In this document: piece after piece, positions 53,012 through 60,769 of the stretch | How positions within the stretch are numbered: position 1 is the stretch's first letter | Layout: each line of letters opens with the position of its first letter | From: Leisingera sp. ANG-M1 | GTDB lineage: Bacteria > Pseudomonadota > Alphaproteobacteria > Rhodobacterales > Rhodobacteraceae | Direction of reading: 5' to 3' | Assembly: GCF_000813745.1 (NCBI RefSeq) | Contig: NZ_JWLC01000004.1 | Location: forward strand, 34,403 to 98,402 | Length of the DNA: 64,000 bases | The notes under the pieces: model-generated | What the model was told of the DNA's origin: nothing | Databases searched by the model: none | What the model saw: the letters and a program-made list of their open reading frames with translations, nothing else | Made by a program: the position numbers and the translations under genes

Positions 53012-53281
53012 ATGGCTCTGAAGACGCTGAAAATCATCAATGAAAAGGGGCTGCATGCCCGCGCTTCGGCCAAGCTGGTCGAGGTGGTCGAAGGGTTTGA
53101 CGCCACGGCAGAGGTCCTGAAGGACGGTTTGTCCGCCTCTGGCGACAGCATAATGGGCCTTTTGATGTTGGCAGCCTCGAAAGGAACGACTATTGACGTC
53201 GAAACTTCGGGGCCCGATGCAGATGCGCTGGCGCATGCGCTTGAGGCCCTGGTGGCCGACAAGTTCGGCGAGGGTTACTAG
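53012..53281 (+). CDS. ptsH: Phosphocarrier protein HPr
   Basis: This 89-residue carrier has both regulatory residues: His15 (KGLHARAS) accepts phosphate from PEP through EI, and Ser46 (GDSIMGLLML) is the target of HprK. With the EIIA protein it forms a PEP-driven signalling relay. The ptsP (EI-Ntr) gene that would feed it is not in the window. It begins one base after the EIIA stop codon. Confidence 0.95.
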   Translation: MALKTLKIINEKGLHARASAKLVEVVEGFDATAEVLKDGLSASGDSIMGLLMLAASKGTTIDVETSGPDADALAHALEALVADKFGEGY

Positions 53282-53314
53282 CTCCTTGCCGGCAGCGGAA
53301 CGGGAAAAGGCACA

Positions 53315-54208
53315 TTGGCGGATACCGCACACGACAGGAACACCGGCACCGCGCCGGAGGCCGCTGACCAGACAGGCGAGGTCTATGACCGCCGCACGCT
53401 GACCTATGCCAATTCCTTTGATGACCGCTGGACCTCGCTGGCGATCAAGACCATCGAATGGTTCACCGGCAAACTGACCATCCTGCGCATGGTCAGCCGG
53501 TTCGAAAGGCGCAATGCCGAGTACCGCGGCCAGAAATTCTGGCGCGGTGCCCTCAACGTTATGGGCATTGAACTGCAGACGCCGGAAGAGCAGATCAACA
53601 ATATTCCCGAAGACGGCCCCGTTGTGATTGTTGCCAACCACCCGCATGGGATGGTCGACGGGATGATCTTTGCCGACCTGATCGGCCGCCGCCGCCTCGA
53701 CTACCGCATTCTGACCCGCTCAGTGCTGACCGGCCTGGACGAAGCGGCCACGTCTTTCATGATCCCGGTGCCCTTCCCGCATGACCCTGAAGCACAGCGC
53801 AAGATGGTCGATATGCGGGCCAAGACCATGGCTTTCCTCAAGGAAGGCGGCGCCGTGGCGCTGTTCCCCTCGGGCGTGGTGATGTCGTCAGACAGCTGGT
53901 TCGGCCCCGCGGTCGAGCGCGAATGGAACGTCTTCACCGCTCAGCTGATCCGCCGCTCCGGCGCCCGCGTGGTGCCGATTTACTTCCCGGGCCATAACTC
54001 CCGCTGGTACCAGATCGCCTGCCAGATCTCGCCGATCCTGCGCCAGGGCCTCTTGCTGCACGAGATTGTCCGCTCCTGCAACAAACCGCAGGCGCCGGTG
54101 GTCGGCAAGCCGCTGACCGATGCGCAGATGGAGCAGCTGCAAAGCGACCCGCGCGGCTTCATGGCCTGGCTGCGCGACCACACGCTCAGCCTCGGCAAAA
54201 AAGACTGA
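53315..54208 (+). CDS. Lysophospholipid acyltransferase-like protein
   Basis: This 297-residue protein has an acyltransferase-type core: NHPHGMVDG at residues 108-116, similar to the NHPxGxxDG variant seen in OlsA-like and hemolysin-type acyltransferases rather than the classical NHxxxxD, and LFPSGVVM further on. It probably acylates a lysolipid at the inner membrane. The start is TTG 53315, 34 bases after ptsH. Its relation to the PTS cluster is probably only positional. Confidence 0.78.
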   Translation: MADTAHDRNTGTAPEAADQTGEVYDRRTLTYANSFDDRWTSLAIKTIEWFTGKLTILRMVSRFERRNAEYRGQKFWRGALNVMGIELQTPEEQINNIPEDGPVVIVANHPHGMVDGMIFADLIGRRRLDYRILTRSVLTGLDEAATSFMIPVPFPHDPEAQRKMVDMRAKTMAFLKEGGAVALFPSGVVMSSDSWFGPAVEREWNVFTAQLIRRSGARVVPIYFPGHNSRWYQIACQISPILRQGLLLHEIVRSCNKPQAPVVGKPLTDAQMEQLQSDPRGFMAWLRDHTLSLGKKD

Positions 54209-54215
54209 CCCCGCC

Positions 54216-54281
54216 CTTCCTCTTGCTGGAAATATCCCGGGGGTGAATTGGCCGCAGGCCAAGAGGGGGCTGGCCCCCTCT
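54216..54281. repeat. Roseobacter-type intergenic repeat with two hairpins
   Basis: After a CTTCCTCTTGCTGG...AATATCCC segment come TTGGCC-GCA-GGCCAA (54248-54262) and the 8-bp stem 54262-54269/54274-54281 with loop CTGG. A related AATATCCCC segment with the same CTTCTTCTGG lead occurs at 38332-38370 after era. It lies between convergent genes and may act as a bidirectional terminator. Confidence 0.5.
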
Positions 54282-54294
54282 CCGTTATGCCTGG

Positions 54295-55170
54295 TTACCG
54301 TGTCGGCACCGGGGCTTCGCCGCGGTAGTCATAGAACCCGCGCTGGGTCTTGCGGCCCAGCCAGCCGGCCTCGACGTATTTGGTCAGCAGCGGGCAGGGG
54401 CGGTACTTGGTGTCCGCCAGCCCGTCATGCAGCACGTTCATGATCGCCAGGCAGGTGTCCAGGCCGATGAAATCCGCCAGTTCCAGCGGTCCCATCGGGT
54501 GATTGGCGCCCAGCTTCATCGACTCGTCGATCGATTTCACCGACCCCACGCCCTCATACAGCGTATAGACCGCTTCGTTGATCATCGGCATCAGGATCCG
54601 GTTGACGATAAAGGCCGGGAAATCCTCGGCGCTCGCCGAGGTCTTGCCGAGCCGAGCCACAACCTCCTGGCAGGCAGTAAAGGTCGGCTCGTCGGTGGCA
54701 ATGCCGCGGATCAGTTCGACCAGCTGCATCACCGGTACGGGGTTCATGAAATGGAACCCCATGAAACGCTCCGGCCGGTCGGTGCGGCTGGCCAGCCGGG
54801 TGATCGAGATCGACGAGGTGTTGGAGGTCAGAATCGTATGCGGCTGCAGATGCGGCTGCAGGTCCTCAAAGATCGCCTGCTTCACAGTTTCCCGTTCGGT
54901 TGCCGCTTCGATCACCAGATCGGTTGCGCCCACATCCGCCAGCTTCAGCGAGGGCACGATCCGCGCCAGCGCAGCCGTCATGTCCTCTTCGGCGACCTTG
55001 CCCTTGCTTACCTGGCGGGCCATGTTCTTGTGAATGACGCTCAGCGCGCCGTCGAGCGCCTGCTGGCTGACGTCATTCAGCACAACCTCATACCCGGCCA
55101 GTGCCAGCACATGGGCAATGCCGTTACCCATCTGCCCGGCGCCGATCACTCCAACCTTCTGAATTTCCAT
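54295..55170 (-). CDS. hbd: 3-hydroxybutyryl-CoA dehydrogenase
   Basis: This NAD-linked enzyme interconverts 3-hydroxybutyryl-CoA and acetoacetyl-CoA. The 291-residue protein has GAGQMGNGIAHV at residues 10-21 for dinucleotide binding, the catalytic pair region FMGFHFMNPVPVMQLVELIRG, and a C-terminal helical dimerisation domain (PMGPLELADFIGLDTCLAIMNVL). Related gene orders place it beside etfBA. Here a DUF6473 gene on the other strand lies in between. Confidence 0.93.
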   Translation of the reverse strand: MEIQKVGVIGAGQMGNGIAHVLALAGYEVVLNDVSQQALDGALSVIHKNMARQVSKGKVAEEDMTAALARIVPSLKLADVGATDLVIEAATERETVKQAIFEDLQPHLQPHTILTSNTSSISITRLASRTDRPERFMGFHFMNPVPVMQLVELIRGIATDEPTFTACQEVVARLGKTSASAEDFPAFIVNRILMPMINEAVYTLYEGVGSVKSIDESMKLGANHPMGPLELADFIGLDTCLAIMNVLHDGLADTKYRPCPLLTKYVEAGWLGRKTQRGFYDYRGEAPVPTR

Positions 55171-55323
55171 GCCTCAGGCTCCTGAAATATCTGCGGCAAC
55201 CTTACTGGCCGCGGAAGGGAGGGCACAAGGGCGGGCGGCGGGGATTTGAGGCAAATTGTCACTTTAGGGAAATTGCAATGGTTCCCCGTCAGAGTGAGTC
55301 TCGGGTGAAAAATTGGTGGTGAA

Positions 55324-56145
55324 ATGAGCTATGAACTCAAAAGCGCGGGGGCGCTTTCGGGGGAACCATGCAGATATGGCGAATCCAGGCTGCTGGTGCG
55401 GGGTCCGGAACGGATCTTGGACGGGCCCTATGTTGCCTTTCTCGGTGGAACCGAAGTCTACGGGCGATTCGTTGAATTTCCCTTTGTCGACTCCCTGCAA
55501 ACCCAGCTGGGCATGGACTGCGTCAATCTGGGCAGCGTCAATGCCGGGCTGGACAGCTTTGTGCAGGACGAGACCCTGATCGGAATCGCCCGCGAGGCGG
55601 AAGTCTCGGTGCTGCAGATGCTGGGGGCGCAGAATATCTCAAACCCCTATTACCGGGTGCATCCGCGCCGCAATGACCGGTTCCTGCAGGCGCATCCGGC
55701 GCTGAAAACGCTTTACCCCGAAGTCGACTTCACCGAATTCCATTTCAACAAGCATTTGCTGTGCACCCTGCGCGACATTTCCGGCCAGCGGTTCGAACAA
55801 GTGCGCGAGCAATTGCAGCGCAGCTGGGTCGAGCGGATGAGCCTGCTGATTGAGCATCTCGACGGCCGGGTGCTGCTGCTGTGGCTGCGTTATGAGCTGG
55901 ACGCGGGTGCCGGCTTTACCGAAGAGCCGGTTCTGATCGACCGGGCGATGGCGGATGCCCTGCGGCCCAAGGTTCAGGGCATTCTGGAACTCCGCACCGA
56001 ATCGGCGGCCGCCGCGCGGGATATTGCAGGCATGATCTTCGGCCAGATGGAGCTGCCCGCCGCCCGCCACATGATCGGCCCCAAGGAACACCTGAAGATC
56101 GCCGAAGCGCTGGCAGGCCGGCTGGCTCCGCTGATCCGGGAATAG
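55324..56145 (+). CDS. DUF6473 family protein
   Basis: This 273-residue soluble protein begins MSYELKSAGALSGEPCRYGESRLLVRGPERILDGPYVAFLGGTEVYGRFVEFPFVDSLQ, the pattern of DUF6473, seen mainly in Rhodobacteraceae. The GGTEVYGRF and NLGSVNAGLDSFVQDETLIGIAREA pieces look like an SGNH- or sulfotransferase-like alpha/beta fold, but I cannot assign an activity. It is inserted between hbd and etfA on the opposite strand. Confidence 0.7.
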   Translation: MSYELKSAGALSGEPCRYGESRLLVRGPERILDGPYVAFLGGTEVYGRFVEFPFVDSLQTQLGMDCVNLGSVNAGLDSFVQDETLIGIAREAEVSVLQMLGAQNISNPYYRVHPRRNDRFLQAHPALKTLYPEVDFTEFHFNKHLLCTLRDISGQRFEQVREQLQRSWVERMSLLIEHLDGRVLLLWLRYELDAGAGFTEEPVLIDRAMADALRPKVQGILELRTESAAAARDIAGMIFGQMELPAARHMIGPKEHLKIAEALAGRLAPLIRE

Positions 56146-56169
56146 AACCCCGGCACGCTGGAACAGAAA

Positions 56170-56193
56170 AAGGCCCGCCATACGGCGGGCCTT
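56170..56193. terminator. Bidirectional terminator between DUF6473 and etfA
   Basis: AAGGCCCGCC (56170-56179) pairs perfectly with GGCGGGCCTT (56184-56193) around ATAC. The plus strand continues CTCTTT and the minus strand TTTTCTG, so it can serve both converging genes. Confidence 0.85.
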
Positions 56194-56218
56194 CTCTTTG
56201 GTCAGCTGGAAGAGGGGC

Positions 56219-57148
56219 TTAGCCCACTTTGCCGGTCAGTTCCGGAACAGCTTCGAACAGGTCGGCAACCAGGCCGAAGTCTGCAACCTGGAAGATCGGT
56301 GCTTCTTCGTCTTTGTTGATTGCCACGATGACCTTGGAGTCCTTCATGCCCGCCAGGTGCTGGATCGCGCCCGAGATGCCGATGGCAACATACAGGTCCG
56401 GTGCAACAACTTTGCCGGTCTGGCCAACCTGCCAGTCGTTCGGGGCGTAGCCCGAGTCGACGGCCGCGCGGGATGCGCCAACAGCGGCACCCAGCTTGTC
56501 TGCCAGAGTCTCGATCAGTTTGAAGTCTTCCTCGGAGCCAACGCCGCGGCCGCCGGACACAACGATGCCGGCCGAGGTCAGCTCGGGGCGGTCGGAGGCG
56601 GCAACCTTGTCTTCAACCCACTCGGACAGGCCCGGGTTGTCAGCGGCAGAGATGGTTTCCACGGATGCGGAACCGCCTTCGCCGGCTGCGTCGAAGGACG
56701 CGGTGCGGATCGAGACGACTTTCTTGGCGTCGTTCGACTTCACGGTCTGGATCGCGTTGCCGGCATAGATCGGGCGCTCGAAGGTCGAGCCGTCGACAAC
56801 GCCGGAAACGTCCGAGATCACCATCACGTCCAGCAGCGCAGCAACGCGCGGCAGAACGTTTTTGGCGTCGGTGGTGGCCGGAGCAACGATGTGCTCGTAG
56901 TCGGAAGCCAGGCCAGCGATCAGCGCTGCGGTCGGCTCCGCCAGGCGGTGGCCCAGGGATGCGTCCTCGGCAACCAGAACCTTGGCAACGCCTGCGATTT
57001 TCGCGGCTTCGGCACCGGCGTCAGCAGCAGAGGCGCCAGCGGCCAGAACGGTCACGTCGCCCAGCTTGGAGGCTGCGGCCACGGCTTTTGCGGTTGCGTC
57101 CAGCGCCAGCGCGCCGTCGGTCACTTCAGCAAGGAGAAGAACAGCCAT
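56219..57148 (-). CDS. etfA: Electron transfer flavoprotein subunit alpha
   Basis: ETF accepts electrons from acyl-CoA dehydrogenases and passes them to ETF-ubiquinone oxidoreductase. The 309-residue alpha subunit has an N-terminal domain and a C-terminal FAD domain containing the signature [46 protein letters not shown]. It overlaps the etfB stop by one base (TAATG), so the two are coupled. It is likely to serve Mcd encoded elsewhere in the window. Confidence 0.97.
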   Translation of the reverse strand: MAVLLLAEVTDGALALDATAKAVAAASKLGDVTVLAAGASAADAGAEAAKIAGVAKVLVAEDASLGHRLAEPTAALIAGLASDYEHIVAPATTDAKNVLPRVAALLDVMVISDVSGVVDGSTFERPIYAGNAIQTVKSNDAKKVVSIRTASFDAAGEGGSASVETISAADNPGLSEWVEDKVAASDRPELTSAGIVVSGGRGVGSEEDFKLIETLADKLGAAVGASRAAVDSGYAPNDWQVGQTGKVVAPDLYVAIGISGAIQHLAGMKDSKVIVAINKDEEAPIFQVADFGLVADLFEAVPELTGKVG

Positions 57149-57906
57149 TACACAGCCCCCGCTTCTTTGAGTTTCTCGACCAGTTCGTCAACCGAGCCAA
57201 CCACGATGCCTGCGGCGCGTGCCGGCGGCTCTTCGGTCTTGACGATTTCCAGGCGCGGCGTGACGTCGACGCCGTAGTCGGCGGCGGTTTTCTCGTCCAG
57301 CGGCTTTTTCTTCGCCTTCATGATGTTCGGCAGCGACGCATAGCGCGGCTCGTTCAGGCGCAGGTCCACGGTGATGATGGCGGGCATCTTCACGGAGATG
57401 GTCTGCAGGCCGCCGTCAACCTCACGGGTGACTTTCGCGGTTTCGCCTTCGATGTCCAGCTCGGAGGCAAAGGTGCCCTGGGACCAGCCCAGCAGCGCCG
57501 ACAGCATTTGGCCGGTGGCGTTCATGTCGTTGTCGATCGCCTGCTTGCCGCAGAGCACGACGCCGGGCTGCTCTTCCTCGACCACTTTGGCCAGGATCTT
57601 GGCAACCGCCAGCGGCTCGATGTCGGTGTGCACGTCGTCGGCAGCAACCACCAGGATCGCGCGGTCCGCGCCCATCGCCAGGGCGGTGCGCAGAGTTTCC
57701 TGGGCCTGCTTCACGCCGATCGAAACCGCAACCACCTCGTCAGCCTTGCCGGCTTCTTTCAGGCGGATGGCTTCTTCGACAGCGATTTCGTCGAAGGGGT
57801 TCATCGACATTTTCACGTTGGCGAGATCGACACCGCTGCCGTCCGCTTTGACGCGGACCTTCACGTTGTAGTCAATCACGCGCTTGACAGGCACAAGTAC
57901 CTTCAT
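57148..57906 (-). CDS. etfB: Electron transfer flavoprotein subunit beta
   Basis: The 252-residue beta subunit binds AMP and docks dehydrogenases. It begins [27 protein letters not shown], with the family signature [21 protein letters not shown] and the later [34 protein letters not shown] 57904-57906 has AAGGAG upstream and is preferred over the 12-residue longer frame. The 293 bases before it contain a LacI-type half-palindrome (58015-58028) and nothing else that I recognise. Confidence 0.97.
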   Translation of the reverse strand: MKVLVPVKRVIDYNVKVRVKADGSGVDLANVKMSMNPFDEIAVEEAIRLKEAGKADEVVAVSIGVKQAQETLRTALAMGADRAILVVAADDVHTDIEPLAVAKILAKVVEEEQPGVVLCGKQAIDNDMNATGQMLSALLGWSQGTFASELDIEGETAKVTREVDGGLQTISVKMPAIITVDLRLNEPRYASLPNIMKAKKKPLDEKTAADYGVDVTPRLEIVKTEEPPARAAGIVVGSVDELVEKLKEAGAV

Positions 57907-58014
57907 TTTGCGTTCTCTCCTTAACAAACGGCAAGCCGCCACCGGCGACTCCCCTCCATGCTCTCGCGCCGTTGATACCGGCTGGTGCGGGGCTGCAACA
58001 GGGCAAAATCGTCA

Positions 58015-58028
58015 CGTTAGCGCACGCC
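58015..58028. promoter_or_regulatory. LacI-type operator candidate before etfB
   Basis: CGTTAGCGCACGCC matches nine of 14 positions of TGTTAGCGCTAACA, with a perfect left half (GTTAGCGC). It lies 109 bases upstream of the etfB start. It is weaker than the pckA and atp sites. Confidence 0.3.
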
Positions 58029-58199
58029 GACGTCGCGTTTGCGCATTTGAGGCATCAATTTTGCAAGAATGTTTCCTGATGGAAAAATGTTCCGGGGAAT
58101 GCCGCAAACCCCGGCGGCATAGGCGCACCGGGGCAGGCGTTTTCAGGGGATTTCAGGGCTGGCTGGGCGAATCAGGCGCCTGGCAAAGCGGCTTAGGTG

Positions 58200-58772
58200 T
58201 CAGCGGTTGGCGCCGGGCACCCAAAGCACGTCATCCTTGCCGCCGTTGTTGGCCACGCGGGCGGCAACAAAGAACCAATCCGACAGGCGGTTCAGGTATT
58301 TCACCGCAGCCTGGTTCACGTCCTCAGCAGTGCTGAGCTCGGTCGCCATCCGTTCCGCACGCCGCGCAACGGTGCGGCAGACGTGCAGATGCGCGGCCAG
58401 TTTCGAGCCGCCCGGCAGGATAAAGCTGCGCAGCGCCTCCAGATCCTTGTTCATCACGTCGATCTCGGCTTCCAGGCGTTCAACCTGCGCCACCGCGATG
58501 CGCAGCGGCGGGTACTCGGCCTCTGCGTCCTTTTCCATCTCAGGGCGGCACAGATCCGCGCCCAGATCGAACAGGTCATTCTGGATACGGCTGAGGGCCG
58601 CGTCCATCTCGCCTTCTGCCTCCAGCCGGGCGACGCCGACAAAGGAATTCAGCTCATCCGAGGTGCCATAGGTGTTCACCCGGGCAGAATGCTTGGCCAC
58701 GCGGTCGCCATTGCCCAAGGCGGTCTCGCCCTTGTCGCCGGTGCGCGTGTAAATCTTGTTCAGAACGACCAT
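58200..58772 (-). CDS. Cob(I)alamin adenosyltransferase, PduO type
   Basis: This enzyme forms adenosylcobalamin from cob(I)alamin and ATP, using a trimer with active sites between subunits. The 190-residue protein shows the PduO ATP-binding N-terminus (IYTRTGDKGETALGNGDRVAKHSARVNTYGTSDELNSFVG) and the DLGADLCRP and NRLSDWFFVAARVAN motifs. It starts six bases after the upstream small membrane gene ends. It supplies the cofactor for mutases of the ethylmalonyl-CoA pathway. Confidence 0.93.
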   Translation of the reverse strand: MVVLNKIYTRTGDKGETALGNGDRVAKHSARVNTYGTSDELNSFVGVARLEAEGEMDAALSRIQNDLFDLGADLCRPEMEKDAEAEYPPLRIAVAQVERLEAEIDVMNKDLEALRSFILPGGSKLAAHLHVCRTVARRAERMATELSTAEDVNQAAVKYLNRLSDWFFVAARVANNGGKDDVLWVPGANR

Positions 58773-58778
58773 CGCCGA

Positions 58779-58982
58779 TTACCCTCCCTGGCTTTGGAAG
58801 TAGATGTAGGCCAGCAGCAGAACCACCGCAATGAATTGAAACAGGATGCGCAGGCGCATCATCTTGTTGGCATTTTTGCGATTGAATTCGCCGCCCTTGC
58901 CAAAGCCGCCGATGCCGACGACCAGCGCAACAACCACGGCGGCCATGGCGGCCAAGCCCAGATAATACAGCGGATCGCTCAT
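58779..58982 (-). CDS. Twin transmembrane helix small protein (HIG1-like)
   Basis: This 67-residue protein has two membrane helices (about residues 4-24 and 44-62) joined by a polar loop (FGKGGEFNRKNANKMMRLRI) with the arginine/asparagine pattern of HIG1-type proteins, which assist cytochrome oxidase in mitochondria and some alphaproteobacteria. ATG 58980-58982 has GAGGGACGGG upstream and is preferred over the frame's earlier methionine. It is in an operon with the adenosyltransferase gene. Confidence 0.72.
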   Translation of the reverse strand: MSDPLYYLGLAAMAAVVVALVVGIGGFGKGGEFNRKNANKMMRLRILFQFIAVVLLLAYIYFQSQGG

Positions 58983-59055
58983 CCCGTCCCTCACGCGCGT
59001 CTGTTGTGTTGCTTCCCTCTACCCTGCGCCGGGGCGGTTGGCGACCGGGAATCGG

Positions 59056-59886
59056 CTAGCCGAGCTTCACCAGGATGCGGTCTATTGCCCTAGTGCTGAG
59101 GATCCGGCGCAGAAAGCCCGCGATATGGGTCGGCGTGGTGACGTAATAACGCGGACGCGGGCGGCGCGATTCGCAGGCGTGCGCCAGTTTGGCCGTGACA
59201 GCCGAAGCAGGCAGTTCGAACGTGTCCGGGCCGCTGCTTTCGTAAAGCCGCTTCAGCAGGCGCTTTTCGTAGAGATCGCGCAGGGGCGAGGCTTTCCAGT
59301 CGATGAAGCGCTCGAAATGCGGAATCGATTTCTCGCGGATTTTCGAGGTTACCGGCCCGGGCTCGATCAGCACCATGTGGATGCCGGTGCCCTGCAGCTC
59401 GACCCGCAGCGTGTCGGTGAGGCCTTCCAGCGCGTATTTCGTCGCCACATAGGCGCCGCGCCAGGGGAAGGAGACAAACCCCAGGATCGAGGAGTTCTGC
59501 ACGATCCGCCCGTGCCCCTGCTTGCGCATCACCGGAATCACCTGCCGGGTCAGCTCGTGCCAGCCAAAGAAATTGGCTTCGAAAATCGTGCGCAGAGCCT
59601 CGGTCGGCAGGTCCTCCACCGCGCCGGGCAGTCCGTGGGCGCCGTTGTTGAACAGCGCATCCAGGGTGCCGCCGGTGGCCTCAAGCACTTCGGCAAGGCC
59701 CGCACTGATGCTGGCCGGGTCGGTGTAGTCGATCCTTGGGCTCTCGAAGCCTTCGGCACGCATCCGGTCGCAATCGCGTTGTTGCCGGCAGGAGGCAAAC
59801 ACCCGCCAGCCGCGTTCCCGCATGCCGCGCGCTGCATCCAGGCCGATCCCGGAGGAGCAGCCTGTAATCAGGATAGTCTTTTTCAC
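59056..59886 (-). CDS. Short-chain dehydrogenase/reductase
   Basis: This 276-residue SDR has the cofactor motif TGCSSGIG (residues 8-15), FNNGAHG in place of NNAG, and a catalytic Ser131/132-Tyr145-Lys149 set (NSSILGF, AYVATK). The C-terminal tail is longer than in minimal SDRs and has a likely amphipathic end. The substrate cannot be told; the family includes retinol- and lipid-modifying enzymes. The start is GTG 59884-59886. Confidence 0.83.
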   Translation of the reverse strand: MKKTILITGCSSGIGLDAARGMRERGWRVFASCRQQRDCDRMRAEGFESPRIDYTDPASISAGLAEVLEATGGTLDALFNNGAHGLPGAVEDLPTEALRTIFEANFFGWHELTRQVIPVMRKQGHGRIVQNSSILGFVSFPWRGAYVATKYALEGLTDTLRVELQGTGIHMVLIEPGPVTSKIREKSIPHFERFIDWKASPLRDLYEKRLLKRLYESSGPDTFELPASAVTAKLAHACESRRPRPRYYVTTPTHIAGFLRRILSTRAIDRILVKLG

Positions 59887-59921
59887 GTGATCGCCCTTTT
59901 GGCCGGAAACTTCCGGTGCAG

Positions 59922-60539
59922 TTATGGGCGTTTCTTGCTCACCAGGGAAGCGGCAATCCAGCCAACCTGCCCCTTGTCCGGCGCCCGCAGATGCAGCCAG
60001 CCGGTGCCGCTGTCCTCAAGCACGATGACCTCATCGCCGCCCAGAAGCCGGGTGATCACCGGGTAATTGGTGCCCGGCCCCTGCCGCATGTTCACCCGCG
60101 ATGCGCGGATGCTGCGAAGGTCCAGAAAAGGCTCCGGCTCTGGCTGCGCTGCCAGCGGCTGGGCCGCAGGGGCCGCGGTTATTGCTGCCAGCCCGCCATC
60201 CAGCGAAGCCAGTTGCAGCCCGCCCGGCGCGGGCGCATGGGAGAAGGCTGTCTGGGATGAAGCCAGAACGCCCGCAGCGCTGGCCAATTGTTCGGCTGCC
60301 ACCCGCTGGCGCAGAGCAGGGTCGGCTGCCGGGCGGGAAGACGCCTGAACTTGCGACCGGCGGGTCAGCACCGGCTGCGCCGTCAGCGAGGCCGCAGTGA
60401 TTCTCGCAGGCTGAGGTGCTGCGGTTTCCGCCGCCGCCACCGGCTCGGGTCGCTTGGGCGGTTCAAAATCCGCCCCGCCGCTCAGCTCGTAAAACCCCCA
60501 CCCGAGAAAAGCGAAAGACACCAAAACAAAACGCGACAT
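59922..60539 (-). CDS. SH3-domain-containing exported protein
   Basis: This 205-residue protein has a signal-anchor (residues 1-18), a proline/alanine-rich low-complexity middle, and a C-terminal bacterial SH3 domain (about 140-200, SRVNMRQGPGTNYPVITRLLGGDEVIVLEDSGTGWLHLRAPDKGQVGWIAASLV). Such domains bind peptidoglycan peptides or other envelope partners. It is divergent from parC across a 230-base gap that shows no clear feature apart from a short GACCGG/CCGGTC repeat at 60607-60627. Confidence 0.8.
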   Translation of the reverse strand: MSRFVLVSFAFLGWGFYELSGGADFEPPKRPEPVAAAETAAPQPARITAASLTAQPVLTRRSQVQASSRPAADPALRQRVAAEQLASAAGVLASSQTAFSHAPAPGGLQLASLDGGLAAITAAPAAQPLAAQPEPEPFLDLRSIRASRVNMRQGPGTNYPVITRLLGGDEVIVLEDSGTGWLHLRAPDKGQVGWIAASLVSKKRP

Positions 60540-60769
60540 AACAGGTCCCCCCAGACCAAGAACAAAAGGCAGCAGTACGCAAATACATAGATCTCAAATG
60601 CAATATGACCGGCGCAGCTGCCCGGTCCCTGTATATCTAGCGCGGGTTAACGGCCAGGAAACAGGGGAGAGTCCGACGCCTTCTCCCCCTAGGTGCGGAG
60701 CCGGCGGAGACGTGCGAATTTCGCGCAGCCCCGCTTTACCAATTCCGGCGGCGGCAGTATCACCGATGC

